A stretch of 64,000 nt of DNA from Aurantiacibacter spongiae (GTDB taxonomy: Bacteria; Pseudomonadota; Alphaproteobacteria; Sphingomonadales; Sphingomonadaceae), in the NCBI RefSeq assembly GCF_003815535.1, contig NZ_RPFZ01000001.1, positions 1,736,001 to 1,800,000 of the forward strand, in the 5' to 3' direction. The notes beneath the pieces are model-generated. The model was not told the origin of the DNA. It searched no databases and saw only the letters and a list, made by a program, of their open reading frames with translations. Position numbers and translations under genes: made by a program. Shown in pieces: positions 34,469 to 42,339 of the stretch; the stretch's first letter is position 1; every line of letters starts with the position of its first letter.

Positions 34469-35398
34469 ATGACCAAATCCCGCCGCGCTACTTCGACTTC
34501 GCCTGCCCAACGCCTTACCGCAGCCATTATCAAAAAGCTCGAGCAAGGCACCAAACCCTGGGTAAAGCCGTGGCGCGGTGTGCCGGTCTCGCGGCCCTTG
34601 CGCTCCTGCGGGACGCCCTATCGCGGCATGAACACCTTCTGGCTGTGGATGGTGGCCGATGGCTGCGGCTACGACTCGCCTTACTGGATGACCTACCGCC
34701 AGTGTCAGGCGCTCGGCGGACAGGTCCGCAAGGGTGAGAAATCGACCATCGCGATCTTCTACAAGAGTTACATCAAGGAGGTCGAGAACCCCGAAGGTGA
34801 AGCAGACACCGAGAGCCGGCGCGTGCTCAAGGCCTACGCCGTGTTCAACGCTGACCAGTGCGACGGCCTCCCTGCATTCTATCATCCCAAGCCGCTGGTT
34901 GCCGCGCTTGAACCCGAAGGACGCGAAGACCGGCTCGATGCCTTCTTCGGTCAAGTGGGCGCAGACCTGCGCCATCATGGCGCCCAAGCCTATTATGAGC
35001 CGCTGCGCGACCGGGTCACCATGCCGCCAGCCGAACTCTTCGAAGCCTACGACCAGTATTACGCGACGCTCGCGCACGAGCTGTCGCACTGGACGGGTCA
35101 TTCTTCGCGGCTCGACCGCGATCTCAAGAACCGCTTCGGCAGCGACGCCTATGCTGCCGAGGAACTGATCGCAGAACTGTCCTCGGCCATTCTCGGGGCA
35201 GAACTGGGCCTTCCGGTCACCCACCTCGACCATCACGCCAGTTACATCGCATCCTGGCTCAAGATCCTCAAATCGGACGAGCGCGCGATCCTGAGCGCTG
35301 CGGCCAAGGCCGAGGAAGCGGCCAGCCTGCTCCTCGAACTGGGTGGTCACCAATCCAGTGAAAGCGAGGACGACGTCGATCTCGCTGATGCAGCCTGA
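34469..35398 (+). CDS. ardC: ArdC-like antirestriction protein
   Basis: A 309-residue protein. The N-terminal DUF1738/ArdC ssDNA-binding domain spans about residues 12-140 (KLEQGTKPWVKPWRG, PYRGMNTFWLW, GGQVRKGEKSTIAIFYK). The C-terminal zincin-like metalloprotease domain has LAHELSHWTGHSSRLDR with HExxH-like ligands and EELIAELSSA. ArdC-type proteins coat incoming single-stranded DNA and shield it from host restriction. AGGAGA is 6 bases before the ATG at 34469. First gene of the second backbone segment. Confidence 0.93.
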   Translation: MTKSRRATSTSPAQRLTAAIIKKLEQGTKPWVKPWRGVPVSRPLRSCGTPYRGMNTFWLWMVADGCGYDSPYWMTYRQCQALGGQVRKGEKSTIAIFYKSYIKEVENPEGEADTESRRVLKAYAVFNADQCDGLPAFYHPKPLVAALEPEGREDRLDAFFGQVGADLRHHGAQAYYEPLRDRVTMPPAELFEAYDQYYATLAHELSHWTGHSSRLDRDLKNRFGSDAYAAEELIAELSSAILGAELGLPVTHLDHHASYIASWLKILKSDERAILSAAAKAEEAASLLLELGGHQSSESEDDVDLADAA

Positions 35399-35409
35399 GG
35401 AGCAGTGAT

Positions 35410-35850
35410 ATGGGACGTTCCGTCAGCTATCCAACCGGCTCCGTGGTGGCCTTTCGCCTGCTTGATGACGGCGAAGACGACGATATCGACTGGGTCTACG
35501 AGTGCCTCGTCGACGAAGTCATCGTTACCACGAAGGCAGCCTTTCCTTCCTTTCAGCGCTTCGATGGATGGCGCGGCCGCGAAGACCGTATCCTCCTGCG
35601 CAACACCTTCGCCGATTGCGGCATATCGACCTATTGCGGCCTTGCCGCGATCTGGCTCGCCGAACGCGACGATGCCCGGTACTGGGAAGCCGACATCTAC
35701 AACCCACGAACGGCGAGGGCGCGGCACTGGCTTGGCCAGGTCTCGGGTAGGTTCATCGACCTGTTTGGTGAGTTGCGCCTGATCGGTCGGTTCTCAAATG
35801 GCGAAGCGATCTTCGAGCGCTCCCGATCCGCTTGCGTCACCGGGTTCTGA
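35410..35850 (+). CDS. Conserved hypothetical element protein
   Basis: A 146-residue soluble protein, 11 bases after ArdC and so probably in its operon. It is rich in aromatic and acidic residues (DDGEDDDIDWVYECL, WLAERDDARYWEADIY) and contains several Cys. I do not recognise a named family. Its position between ArdC and the SLOG protein suggests a backbone role in element maintenance. No membrane segment or signal peptide is visible. Confidence 0.7.
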   Translation: MGRSVSYPTGSVVAFRLLDDGEDDDIDWVYECLVDEVIVTTKAAFPSFQRFDGWRGREDRILLRNTFADCGISTYCGLAAIWLAERDDARYWEADIYNPRTARARHWLGQVSGRFIDLFGELRLIGRFSNGEAIFERSRSACVTGF

Positions 35851-35906
35851 TCCTGCCTCATCCCTGTCCGCCGGGAGAGGCCCTTGGGCCGGTCGGGGCG
35901 CGCCGC

Positions 35907-35958
35907 AACCTGCGGCCCGTCAGCCCGTGTTTCCCGCGCCAGCCTAGGGCCGCAGGTT
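35907..35958. repeat. 12-bp inverted repeat in the leader of the SLOG gene
   Basis: AACCTGCGGCCC at 35907-35918 is mirrored exactly by GGGCCGCAGGTT at 35947-35958 with a 28-base loop. It lies in a 219-base GC-rich leader before the SLOG gene. There is no T-run. It may fold in the mRNA or bind a regulator. Confidence 0.65.
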
Positions 35959-36069
35959 TCCCGCTACGCGGTGCGTCTCGCCCCTTTTCCCGGCCCTGAT
36001 CGGGCTCCGGCGGACAGGGTCGCGGCAATGGTGCCTCCTCTCCTTGTCCCTGCGATCAGGAGACACCCC

Positions 36070-37005
36070 ATGTACGACAGCTTCATCGACCAGTTGAGCG
36101 GCCTTGACCTTTCAGGCCTCAGCATCAGGCCGGCCCCCTTCAACGCGACTGACTTTCCCTGCGAGGATGCGATCGATCAGACGCTTGGCGCCGTATGGTC
36201 CGACCTCTTCGCGATGTTTTCCGACACGGCCCTGGAAGCAGATGCCGAGGATATTGCCTGGGGTGTGGTCAATCTTTTTCATCGTGCCGCCAGCCGCAAA
36301 TCCGCTCAGCTTGACCGGGCCAGCGACGAGATCCGGGTCCTGCTCGCATCGGCTGATGGCTCCGAGGTACATTCGAGCAATCTGGAGGAGCAGGTCGAAC
36401 GCGCGCAGGCCGCCGAAGCCAGCATGCTGGTCTTCGAGCAGATGCGCGAGGCTGCAGCAGGACTCTACCGTGACGAGACCGGTTCCTCTTGGAAGCCCGT
36501 GTCCGGCTCGCGAACGAGCCATTCGCGAAACCTCACATCGGCCGTGATCGATGCCCGCGATTTCCTTCGCGCACGCGCAGAGAACCGGCGCCATGCCCTG
36601 ATCCCGGAAGGCACTCCAATCGTCTTTGCCGGTGGTCGCCAGAGCTTCGAGAGCGCCGAGGATGCGAAGCGATATGCCGACAACGTCTGGGCAACGCTGG
36701 ACATGGTTCGCGATGTGGTTCCCGATCTCTTCCTCGTCCATGGCGGCGACGGCAAGGGTGCCGATCGCCTCGCCGCCAGCTGGGCTGAACGCCGCGAAGT
36801 GCAGCAGCTGACATATTCGCTCGATCGTCGGCTTGGTGCCCGCGCTGGGTTCAAGCGCAACGAGCAGATGCTCGCGCTCAATCCGCGTTACGTTGTCGCC
36901 TTTCCGGGCAATGGCGTGACCGAACGGCTGGTGATCGATGCCAAGACGCGCCGTATCACCGTGGTCGATCGTCGCGGCCTCTTGGGTACCTCTCCAAGGT
37001 CCTGA
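36070..37005 (+). CDS. DUF2493/SLOG-family protein
   Basis: A 311-residue protein. The C-terminal third is a DUF2493 domain of the SLOG (YpsA-like) nucleotide-binding superfamily: PIVFAGGRQSFESAED, VHGGDGKGADRLAASWAE and RNEQMLALNPRYVVAFPGNG. The N-terminal 180 residues are helical and unassigned. SLOG domains bind nucleotide-derived ligands. The ATG at 36070 has CAGGAGA upstream in a CGATCAGGAGACACCCC context shared with the ArdC start; earlier in-frame starts lie in noncoding leader. Common in this element family. Confidence 0.87.
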   Translation: MYDSFIDQLSGLDLSGLSIRPAPFNATDFPCEDAIDQTLGAVWSDLFAMFSDTALEADAEDIAWGVVNLFHRAASRKSAQLDRASDEIRVLLASADGSEVHSSNLEEQVERAQAAEASMLVFEQMREAAAGLYRDETGSSWKPVSGSRTSHSRNLTSAVIDARDFLRARAENRRHALIPEGTPIVFAGGRQSFESAEDAKRYADNVWATLDMVRDVVPDLFLVHGGDGKGADRLAASWAERREVQQLTYSLDRRLGARAGFKRNEQMLALNPRYVVAFPGNGVTERLVIDAKTRRITVVDRRGLLGTSPRS

Positions 37006-37075
37006 GGGGGGCTTCGTCATCCATATTTGAAATGCCTGGATGTGCATTCGGCACCGACCTGACTAAGGACCGGTC

Positions 37076-37345
37076 ATGCAACTTGACGATCTGCTGCAGC
37101 GCTACTTTGCCACCACCGTCCTCTCCGGGGTTGCTCCCGACACCTTTGCAGCCGGCATCGAGCATTGCCGGGTCGATCTCGGCCTTGAGGAGGACCGGGG
37201 CAAGCGCTTTGCCCTGTGGTCGTTCCTGCACATGTTCGGGTCCGCCCCCGATCTCGATGTGGCGTTCGAGAACGAAGAAGATCGGGAAGCAGCCCGCAAC
37301 TTCATGGATCTGCTGGCGGCATCGGAAGGCGAAGGCGAAGCCTGA
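37076..37345 (+). CDS. Small hypothetical protein
   Basis: An 89-residue acidic helical protein starting MQLDDLLQRYFATTVLSG. It contains AALW-like hydrophobic helices (KRFALWSFLHMFG) and ends in an acidic tail. GGACCGGTC precedes the start, a modest ribosome site. It lies between the SLOG gene and ssb on the same strand in the backbone. A hairpin (37352-37367) follows its stop. No family recognised. Confidence 0.65.
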   Translation: MQLDDLLQRYFATTVLSGVAPDTFAAGIEHCRVDLGLEEDRGKRFALWSFLHMFGSAPDLDVAFENEEDREAARNFMDLLAASEGEGEA

Positions 37346-37351
37346 TTGCAA

Positions 37352-37589
37352 GTGCCGGTCACGGCACCTTCAGACCCGCACCCGATACCCATCCGGCTTT
37401 CTTCGCGAACAGTCCTGAACCAGGTCAGCTGAGGACGGCAACCCGTTCCTTTGACGGCCGTGTTGGCAGCTGCGCTGCCTGCCCGCGCCACCCGTCAGGA
37501 ACAGGTTTCCCTTGGAGCTTCGCCCCTGCGGTGCAGTCCTCCCATGCCCTGCTTCTTCTGGATGTTCGCAAGCCGGAGATGGTCTCCGG
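37352..37589 (+). promoter_or_regulatory. Hairpin-rich leader of ssb
   Basis: The 269-base gap between the small gene and ssb holds three perfect short hairpins: GTGCCG/CGGCAC (37352-37367), GGCAGC/GCTGCC (37465-37479) and CCGGAGA/TCTCCGG (37573-37589). The last is 25 bases before the ssb start. No gene is visible. The first could be a weak terminator; the others suggest a structured leader. Confidence 0.45.
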
Positions 37590-37614
37590 TTTGAGGAACT
37601 GAAGGACTACTATC

Positions 37615-38013
37615 ATGACCAATATCGCAATCCTCACCGGCCGCATCGCCCGCGATCCGGAAACCCGCGAGACCAAGGGCGGCACCAATGTCACCGGGAT
37701 CACCGTCGTCACCGATCGCCCCGCGCGCGACAAGGACGGCAAGACCTACAAGGACGAGAACGGCTACACCGCCAAGGAAAGCGAGTTCCACCGGGTGACC
37801 TGCTTCAACGGCCTCGCCAAGACCGTCGGCCAATACTGCTCCAAGGGCCAGCTGGTATCGGTCCAGGGGCGCATCCACTACACCCAGTGGGAGGACAAGG
37901 ACGGGGTCACGCGCTACGGTACCGAAATCCTCGCCGACAAGGTCGACTTCCTCTCCCGCGGTAGTGGTTCGAGCGACGACAACGACAACACCGACGCTCC
38001 CGAGATCGACTGA
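37615..38013 (+). CDS. ssb: Single-stranded DNA-binding protein
   Basis: A 132-residue OB-fold SSB. MTNIAILTGRIARDPE begins the fold; FHRVTCFNGLAKTVGQYCSKG and LVSVQGRIHYTQWEDKDGV are the conserved SSB blocks. The acidic C-terminal tail (SSDDNDNTDAPEID) is short and lacks the canonical DDxIPF tip, unlike host SSB, as is common for element-encoded copies. It protects the single-stranded transfer intermediate. A strong bidirectional terminator follows. Confidence 0.94.
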   Translation: MTNIAILTGRIARDPETRETKGGTNVTGITVVTDRPARDKDGKTYKDENGYTAKESEFHRVTCFNGLAKTVGQYCSKGQLVSVQGRIHYTQWEDKDGVTRYGTEILADKVDFLSRGSGSSDDNDNTDAPEID

Positions 38014-38038
38014 CATCGATCTCGATCGTTCCCCTTGC

Positions 38039-38072
38039 GAAGAGGCTCTGCCGCAAGCGGCAGGGCCTCTTC
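38039..38072. terminator. Bidirectional terminator between ssb and DUF6437-like gene
   Basis: GAAGAGGCTCTGCCG at 38039-38053 pairs with CGGCAGGGCCTCTTC at 38058-38072 (15 bp including one T-G pair, loop CAAG). Pyrimidine-rich sequence follows on the plus strand. It lies between two converging genes and can serve both. Confidence 0.85.
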
Positions 38073-38080
38073 TTCTGTGG

Positions 38081-38347
38081 TTACTGGGTTCCCGGCGCTG
38101 TATTCGAAGCACGGGTTGCACCGCGCCCAGTCAGTTTCTCGATCGCGGCATCCTCGCCGAGTTTCCCGAGTTCTTCGGCAACCTTCCTCAGACCCTTCTT
38201 CGAGAAGCTTTCGAGGCCGCTTCCCAGGATGATCTCGCCGAGTTCCCTGGCCGCTTGCACTTCAAGTTCGCGTTGTTTGGCGTCGAGCGCCTCGCGGTCC
38301 GCTTCGAGTTTTTGCAGGGCTGCAATCGCGCTCCTGTTTCGGGGCAT
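38081..38347 (-). CDS. Small coiled-coil protein (DUF6437-like)
   Basis: An 88-residue helical protein. Residues 5-45 form a coiled coil (ALQKLEADREALDAKQRELEV), followed by GEIILGSGLESFSKKGLRKV and a basic-acidic tail. The layout resembles DUF6437 proteins and conjugal TraD-like small accessory proteins of sphingomonads. It is the only minus-strand gene in this part of the backbone, sharing a terminator with ssb. Role unknown, perhaps regulatory. Confidence 0.7.
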   Translation of the reverse strand: MPRNRSAIAALQKLEADREALDAKQRELEVQAARELGEIILGSGLESFSKKGLRKVAEELGKLGEDAAIEKLTGRGATRASNTAPGTQ

Positions 38348-38693
38348 GTTACTTATCCTTTTGTCCCCCTCAGATCTGCTCCCCGGTTGTTTTCATGCCC
38401 GCGTCATCGGGGTGTAGGAAAGGCAATTCGCACCCAGCAGGCGTTCGATATTGGGGCGGAGGTGGTGGGTCCTTGCTCACGGTTCTCCCAGCATGATGGC
38501 CTTGCGCCTCCCGCCTCAAGGACAGCGGGGCCCCACCATTTTGCCCGCCACCGGATTGCATCCGGTAGCGAACAAAATCGTTACCCCCACCGCCGCTGGC
38601 GCGGTCGCCCATCCGGGCGATCCCTGACCCGGGATGCACAAGACCATCGCGCGCACCTCCTGTCGTCTCGCGACAGAAATCAGGAGGATTATC
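38348..38693. other. Noncoding region between DUF6437-like gene and small gene
   Basis: No gene is supported. It contains perfect hairpins ACCGGAT/ATCCGGT (38550-38566) and CTGTCG/CGACAG (38660-38676), the second directly before the AGGAGG ribosome site of the next gene. The promoter of the minus-strand gene and of the plus-strand small gene should lie here. Antisense-type frames across it look noncoding. Confidence 0.5.
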
Positions 38694-38915
38694 ATGGCTT
38701 ATTCGATGCATTGCGCCCTTCCGTCACGGAGCTATTTCGAGGCTCTGGAAACAGCCGAGAAGAGAGCGCTGCACAGTTTCTTCGATCAGCACGTTATCGA
38801 GGATGACGAACTCGGGTACTTTGCCCTCGACGAGGGTGACTACAACATCTTGCCAGCGCATCTCGCAGCGCGGGTGGTCCACACGGTCCACGGCGGCATG
38901 CTCGACGAGTTCTGA
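38694..38915 (+). CDS. Small hypothetical protein, 73 aa
   Basis: MAYSMHCALPSRSYFEALE opens a 73-residue helical, acidic protein. AGGAGG lies 7 bases before the ATG at 38694, making this start better than an upstream ATG at 38634. It is followed by a strong terminator. No family is recognised; it lies at the edge of the putative transfer origin region. Confidence 0.65.
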   Translation: MAYSMHCALPSRSYFEALETAEKRALHSFFDQHVIEDDELGYFALDEGDYNILPAHLAARVVHTVHGGMLDEF

Positions 38916-38926
38916 GACTACTGACA

Positions 38927-38960
38927 GGGCGGGAACCGGGAACGGTTCCTGCCCTTTTTT
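38927..38960 (+). terminator. Strong intrinsic terminator
   Basis: GGGCGGGAACC at 38927-38937 pairs with GGTTCCTGCCC at 38944-38954 (11 bp, one G-T pair, loop GGGAAC) followed by six T. It ends the transcript of the small gene and isolates the following noncoding region. Confidence 0.93.
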
Positions 38961-39590
38961 CTTGTTCGCCGGGTAGTCCAATCAAGCACAAGAATCAGGT
39001 TCGGTCGGTTGCTCTGACGGTCGCCCACCGCAATGCGGCGGCGCCCGATAAATGGAGCGGGGCTGTGGACGCACTCTGTCCCGCGCATCTTGCGATGCGC
39101 TCCTGAGGGTGCGGCGTAATTTGTTCTTGGGCCCCGCGCGCACTTGCGAACCGGCACCGGGTCGGGCGGCGGGAAGTTGGGCACGCGACATGCCCCGTTT
39201 GCCTTGCTTCCCACGCGCCCTTGGCCGCTGCCTTTTTCGCAGGTGCTGTCGTTGGCTGGAAGCGTCGAAATGCTCTCGATCTGCATCCGAAGAGGTGCCA
39301 GGCCTGGTTGCTCGCGCTCCATCGTGGAGGTCGGGAATGGTCGTCCTTGATCAATCCCCGTTGCTGACTGGACCACCTCGCGCACTTGGGAACAAGGGAG
39401 CACACCCTACCCCGCGATTTCGGGATTTATCTCTCTGTTATTGCTGAAGAATTTGGTTTTGGGCGGAATCAACCCGTCTGCGAGTAGAGCGGCTTTGCGC
39501 TGATCCGCAGACAACTCACATCCATTTATCACTCTGAAATATTGTCTGAATCTTTCGATTGACTGCGAGTTGTTCACGATTTATTCTCAT
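38961..39590. other. Noncoding region, candidate oriT
   Basis: About 630 bases without a credible gene lie between the terminator and the transfer operon. It contains a perfect hairpin GCGCATC/GATGCGC (39083-39100), two copies of CGCGCACTTGSGAAC (near 39138 and 39374) and CTGCGAGT repeats (39479, 39563) in an AT-richer right part. Position directly upstream of traD and the MobF relaxase makes it the likeliest transfer origin. The nick site cannot be assigned. Confidence 0.45.
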
Positions 39591-39593
39591 CAG

Positions 39594-39641
39594 CACCTTC
39601 CGCAAGGTGAGCCAGGTTCCGTCGGCCCGACAAGGAACCTG
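39594..39641 (+). promoter_or_regulatory. Tandem hairpins masking the ribosome site of the transfer operon
   Basis: Hairpin 1 is CACCTT/AAGGTG (39594-39609, loop CCGC). Hairpin 2 pairs CAGGTTCC (39613-39620) with GGAACCTG (39634-39641) and contains an inner stem GTCG/CGAC (39621-39631). The AAGGAA ribosome site of the gene at 39646 lies in the 3' arm, four bases before the ATG. Translation would need the stem to open, or a protein may bind it. Confidence 0.65.
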
Positions 39642-39645
39642 TTTC

Positions 39646-39978
39646 ATGACCCGACAAGATCGGCTTCAGACATTCGTATCTCTCTCGGTTGGTAACTGGG
39701 TTCGCCAGTGTGCCGCGGACTACGGCGTGAGTGTCAGCGTCTTTATTCGTGACCTCATCGTCGCAGCGTGGCAGCGCGATAACGAGGCGAAAGAACGCCC
39801 CGCAGGGCTCGATCCCGCGCGCCAGGCTATCTTCATTTCGGTGGCGCTCGATGCGCTTCTAGCCAGCCATTCTGACGCGAGTTTGCGCGACCGTACGCAC
39901 GAGGCTTACCGGCGACGCCTCGAGCGTCTTGGCCTCCCCGTCAACGCGAACATGGGAGGCCATTCCCATGAAGCATAA
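39646..39978 (+). CDS. Small putative DNA-binding mobilisation protein
   Basis: A 110-residue protein starting MTRQDRLQTFVSLSVGNWVR. The opening VSLSVGNWVRQCAADYGVSVSVFIRDLIVAAW fits a ribbon-helix-helix-like strand-helix-helix pattern, as in TraY/MobC-type relaxosome proteins; this is inference. Its stop overlaps the traD start by 11 bases. The start at 39646 is set by AAGGAA, itself inside a hairpin; the frame extends to 39559 but without a ribosome site. Likely part of the relaxosome. Confidence 0.68.
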   Translation: MTRQDRLQTFVSLSVGNWVRQCAADYGVSVSVFIRDLIVAAWQRDNEAKERPAGLDPARQAIFISVALDALLASHSDASLRDRTHEAYRRRLERLGLPVNANMGGHSHEA

Positions 39979-42280
39979 TCTCCTGAACTTCACCCGCGGG
40001 AGCCAGCTGCTCGGCCACTTCGGCTTCATGTTTGCAGCCGGCCTGAAGGGGCCTCTAATTGTCACAGGCCTTGTTGCTGTCGGCACCTGCTACTGGGAAG
40101 TGCGGTCGGCTCTGAGTGATCACCAGATCTACCTGGTCTGGATGCACATCTACGCCAGTCTCTATGCCTTCATGGAGTTCGATCCTGCCAAGCTGGTCAA
40201 CCTTGAGTTGCTTGACGGCGAAAGGGTCGGCCTCCCGTTTGGCATCGTTCGCGAGTTCCCGCCGATGCGCGAGGCGGTCGAAGCATTTCGTACGGCAGTG
40301 AAGCAGGGATTGCTGGTCTCGGCGGTACTGCTGATCCCGGCCTTCGTGTTCTTCTGGTGGTTCGCCGAGCGCTTTGGCGGGCGGTCGAAGGAACGAAAAC
40401 ACGAACGCGGTGCAATGCTGGTTTCGCTCGACGAACTCGAAGAAGAAATCGAGCGTCACAACAAGGCATTCAGGGCCGAAGAACTGGGACGCAAGTTCGG
40501 CTGGAAGTGGCGGCTTGCGAGCTCGTCGGCGCTCGCCGAGGCGGGCCATTACCAACCTGCACATCTCGCCGGCGTGAGCTGGCCGTGGCGGCTCGAGCAG
40601 AGCCACGCCATGCTCATCGGTACGACCGGAACCGGAAAGACCGTAGCGCTCACCGAACTCGTTGCCGAAGCACGTGAACGCGGCCAGCGCGCGGTCATTT
40701 TCGACCTGACAGGGGCCTTTATCGAATCCTTTTATGATCCCGCGCGCGACATCATTCTCAATCCTGTTGATGTTCGGTGTCCGCTGTGGAGCGTGTTCAA
40801 CGACTGCACGACGGAAGCTGAGTTTCATGCCGCTGCCGAAGCGCTCGTGCCCCATGACGGAGGTGGTTCAGAACAGTTCTGGGTGCTCGCGGCGCGCATG
40901 TTGTTCGTGGAGATGTGTCTCCATCTTGCCCGTGCCGGCACAGCGACCAACGAGGCCTTGGCTCGGCGGCTGATGACCGCTGACCTGTCCGAAGTGCATA
41001 AGCTGATGCGCGGCACCATGGCCGATCCGCTGACCGCTCCGGAAGCGGCACGCATGGCGGAATCGATCCGCGCAGTGTTCAATGCGAATGCGAAAGTGCT
41101 GAAGCTTTTGCCCTCTACCGGACCGCGCTTTTCGGTCCGCGACTGGGTTAAAGGCGACTGCCAGGCAGGCTCGATCCTGTTCCTCTCTGCCCGCTATGTC
41201 GACATGAGCATCTCCTCGCAATTGCTGACGCTGTGGCTCGACACGGCGATGAATACGCTGATGACGCTCGAGCGCACGCAGGACCTGCGGATGTGGTTTC
41301 TGATCGACGAACTCGGCGCCCTTCACCGACTGCCGGCCCTTGAAAAAGGGCTGCAAACGGCGCGAAATTTTGGCGGGGCGATCGTCACCGGCGTGCATGC
41401 GTTTGCCAAGCTCAAGGAAGTCTACGGCGAGAACATGGCCACGACATTGTCCTCGCTTGCGCGCACCAAACTCATCCTGGCGACGGCCGATCGCGAGACA
41501 GCGACCTGGTGCTCTGATTTCATCGGCCACCGGCAGGTGCGCGACATGGAAGAGGGCTACAGCTACGGGTACAACAATGCGCGCGATGCAGTCAGCCTGA
41601 CGCCCAGGCGGCAGATCGAGCCGTTGCTCCTGCCCGACCAATTCATGAACCTTCCGCGGCTGTCGGCCTACATCAAGTTCCCCGACGGATTTCCCGCTGC
41701 GCCGGTCTCGCTCATTCCGCGCACGCGTGGTCGAATCGCCGAAGGTTTTATCGCCCGCGAGAAACCGCTCATAAAGCCTGCCCAAGGTCCTGCGGCAGCT
41801 ACGCTCCAGGCAAAACCGTGTTCGAAACCGAATGACGAGCATCCCGCTTCGAATGACGACGGTGCCGGTAAGCCTGTCGATTCAAAGCAGCTCAAATTCG
41901 ACCTCGAGGGGCAGCTCCGTGTCGCCGATGAACCGCAAGATCGGCAGGAGCCTGTGCCGCTTGAAAAGCTAAATGCAGGGCGCGCTATTGGTGATCTCGA
42001 TGCCGAAACCCGGTCCGATACGCATCTGGATGCAGGTCCAACGCTACCTCTCGCCGCAGTGCAAACCGGTGAGGATGCACCAGCAATGGGCGCGGAACAG
42101 CATCCGTCCGAACCAGGAACCGCCGGCGATGATGCAGCTGGAAAGGGCGGTTCGACGCCACGAGGCCGGGCGGCGGATAACGGGCGTCAGTCGCTCACGC
42201 CGGTCGAAAAAGACCTGCGCGAAGGCGCGGTCGCAGATCCTCCGGAAAAGGACTTCGGCGAGTTCGAGCCCGACATGTGA
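39968..42280 (+). CDS. traD: Type IV coupling protein TraD
   Basis: A 770-residue inner-membrane ATPase that brings the relaxase-DNA complex to the secretion channel. Two N-terminal membrane helices (near residues 25-45 and 112-132) are followed by the TrwB/TraD ATPase domain: Walker A AMLIGTTGTGKTVAL near residue 220 and Walker B MWFLIDELGALHRLP near residue 445. The C-terminal 180 residues are low complexity, proline- and acid-rich, as in F-type TraD. GGGAGG lies 8 bases before the ATG. Its stop lies 59 bases before the relaxase start chosen here. Confidence 0.95.
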   Translation: MKHNLLNFTRGSQLLGHFGFMFAAGLKGPLIVTGLVAVGTCYWEVRSALSDHQIYLVWMHIYASLYAFMEFDPAKLVNLELLDGERVGLPFGIVREFPPMREAVEAFRTAVKQGLLVSAVLLIPAFVFFWWFAERFGGRSKERKHERGAMLVSLDELEEEIERHNKAFRAEELGRKFGWKWRLASSSALAEAGHYQPAHLAGVSWPWRLEQSHAMLIGTTGTGKTVALTELVAEARERGQRAVIFDLTGAFIESFYDPARDIILNPVDVRCPLWSVFNDCTTEAEFHAAAEALVPHDGGGSEQFWVLAARMLFVEMCLHLARAGTATNEALARRLMTADLSEVHKLMRGTMADPLTAPEAARMAESIRAVFNANAKVLKLLPSTGPRFSVRDWVKGDCQAGSILFLSARYVDMSISSQLLTLWLDTAMNTLMTLERTQDLRMWFLIDELGALHRLPALEKGLQTARNFGGAIVTGVHAFAKLKEVYGENMATTLSSLARTKLILATADRETATWCSDFIGHRQVRDMEEGYSYGYNNARDAVSLTPRRQIEPLLLPDQFMNLPRLSAYIKFPDGFPAAPVSLIPRTRGRIAEGFIAREKPLIKPAQGPAAATLQAKPCSKPNDEHPASNDDGAGKPVDSKQLKFDLEGQLRVADEPQDRQEPVPLEKLNAGRAIGDLDAETRSDTHLDAGPTLPLAAVQTGEDAPAMGAEQHPSEPGTAGDDAAGKGGSTPRGRAADNGRQSLTPVEKDLREGAVADPPEKDFGEFEPDM

Positions 42281-42339
42281 AAGGCAAATGGGGAGGGAAT
42301 TACCTGGCCGCGAGGGGAGCCCGACGAGGATTAGACTGG

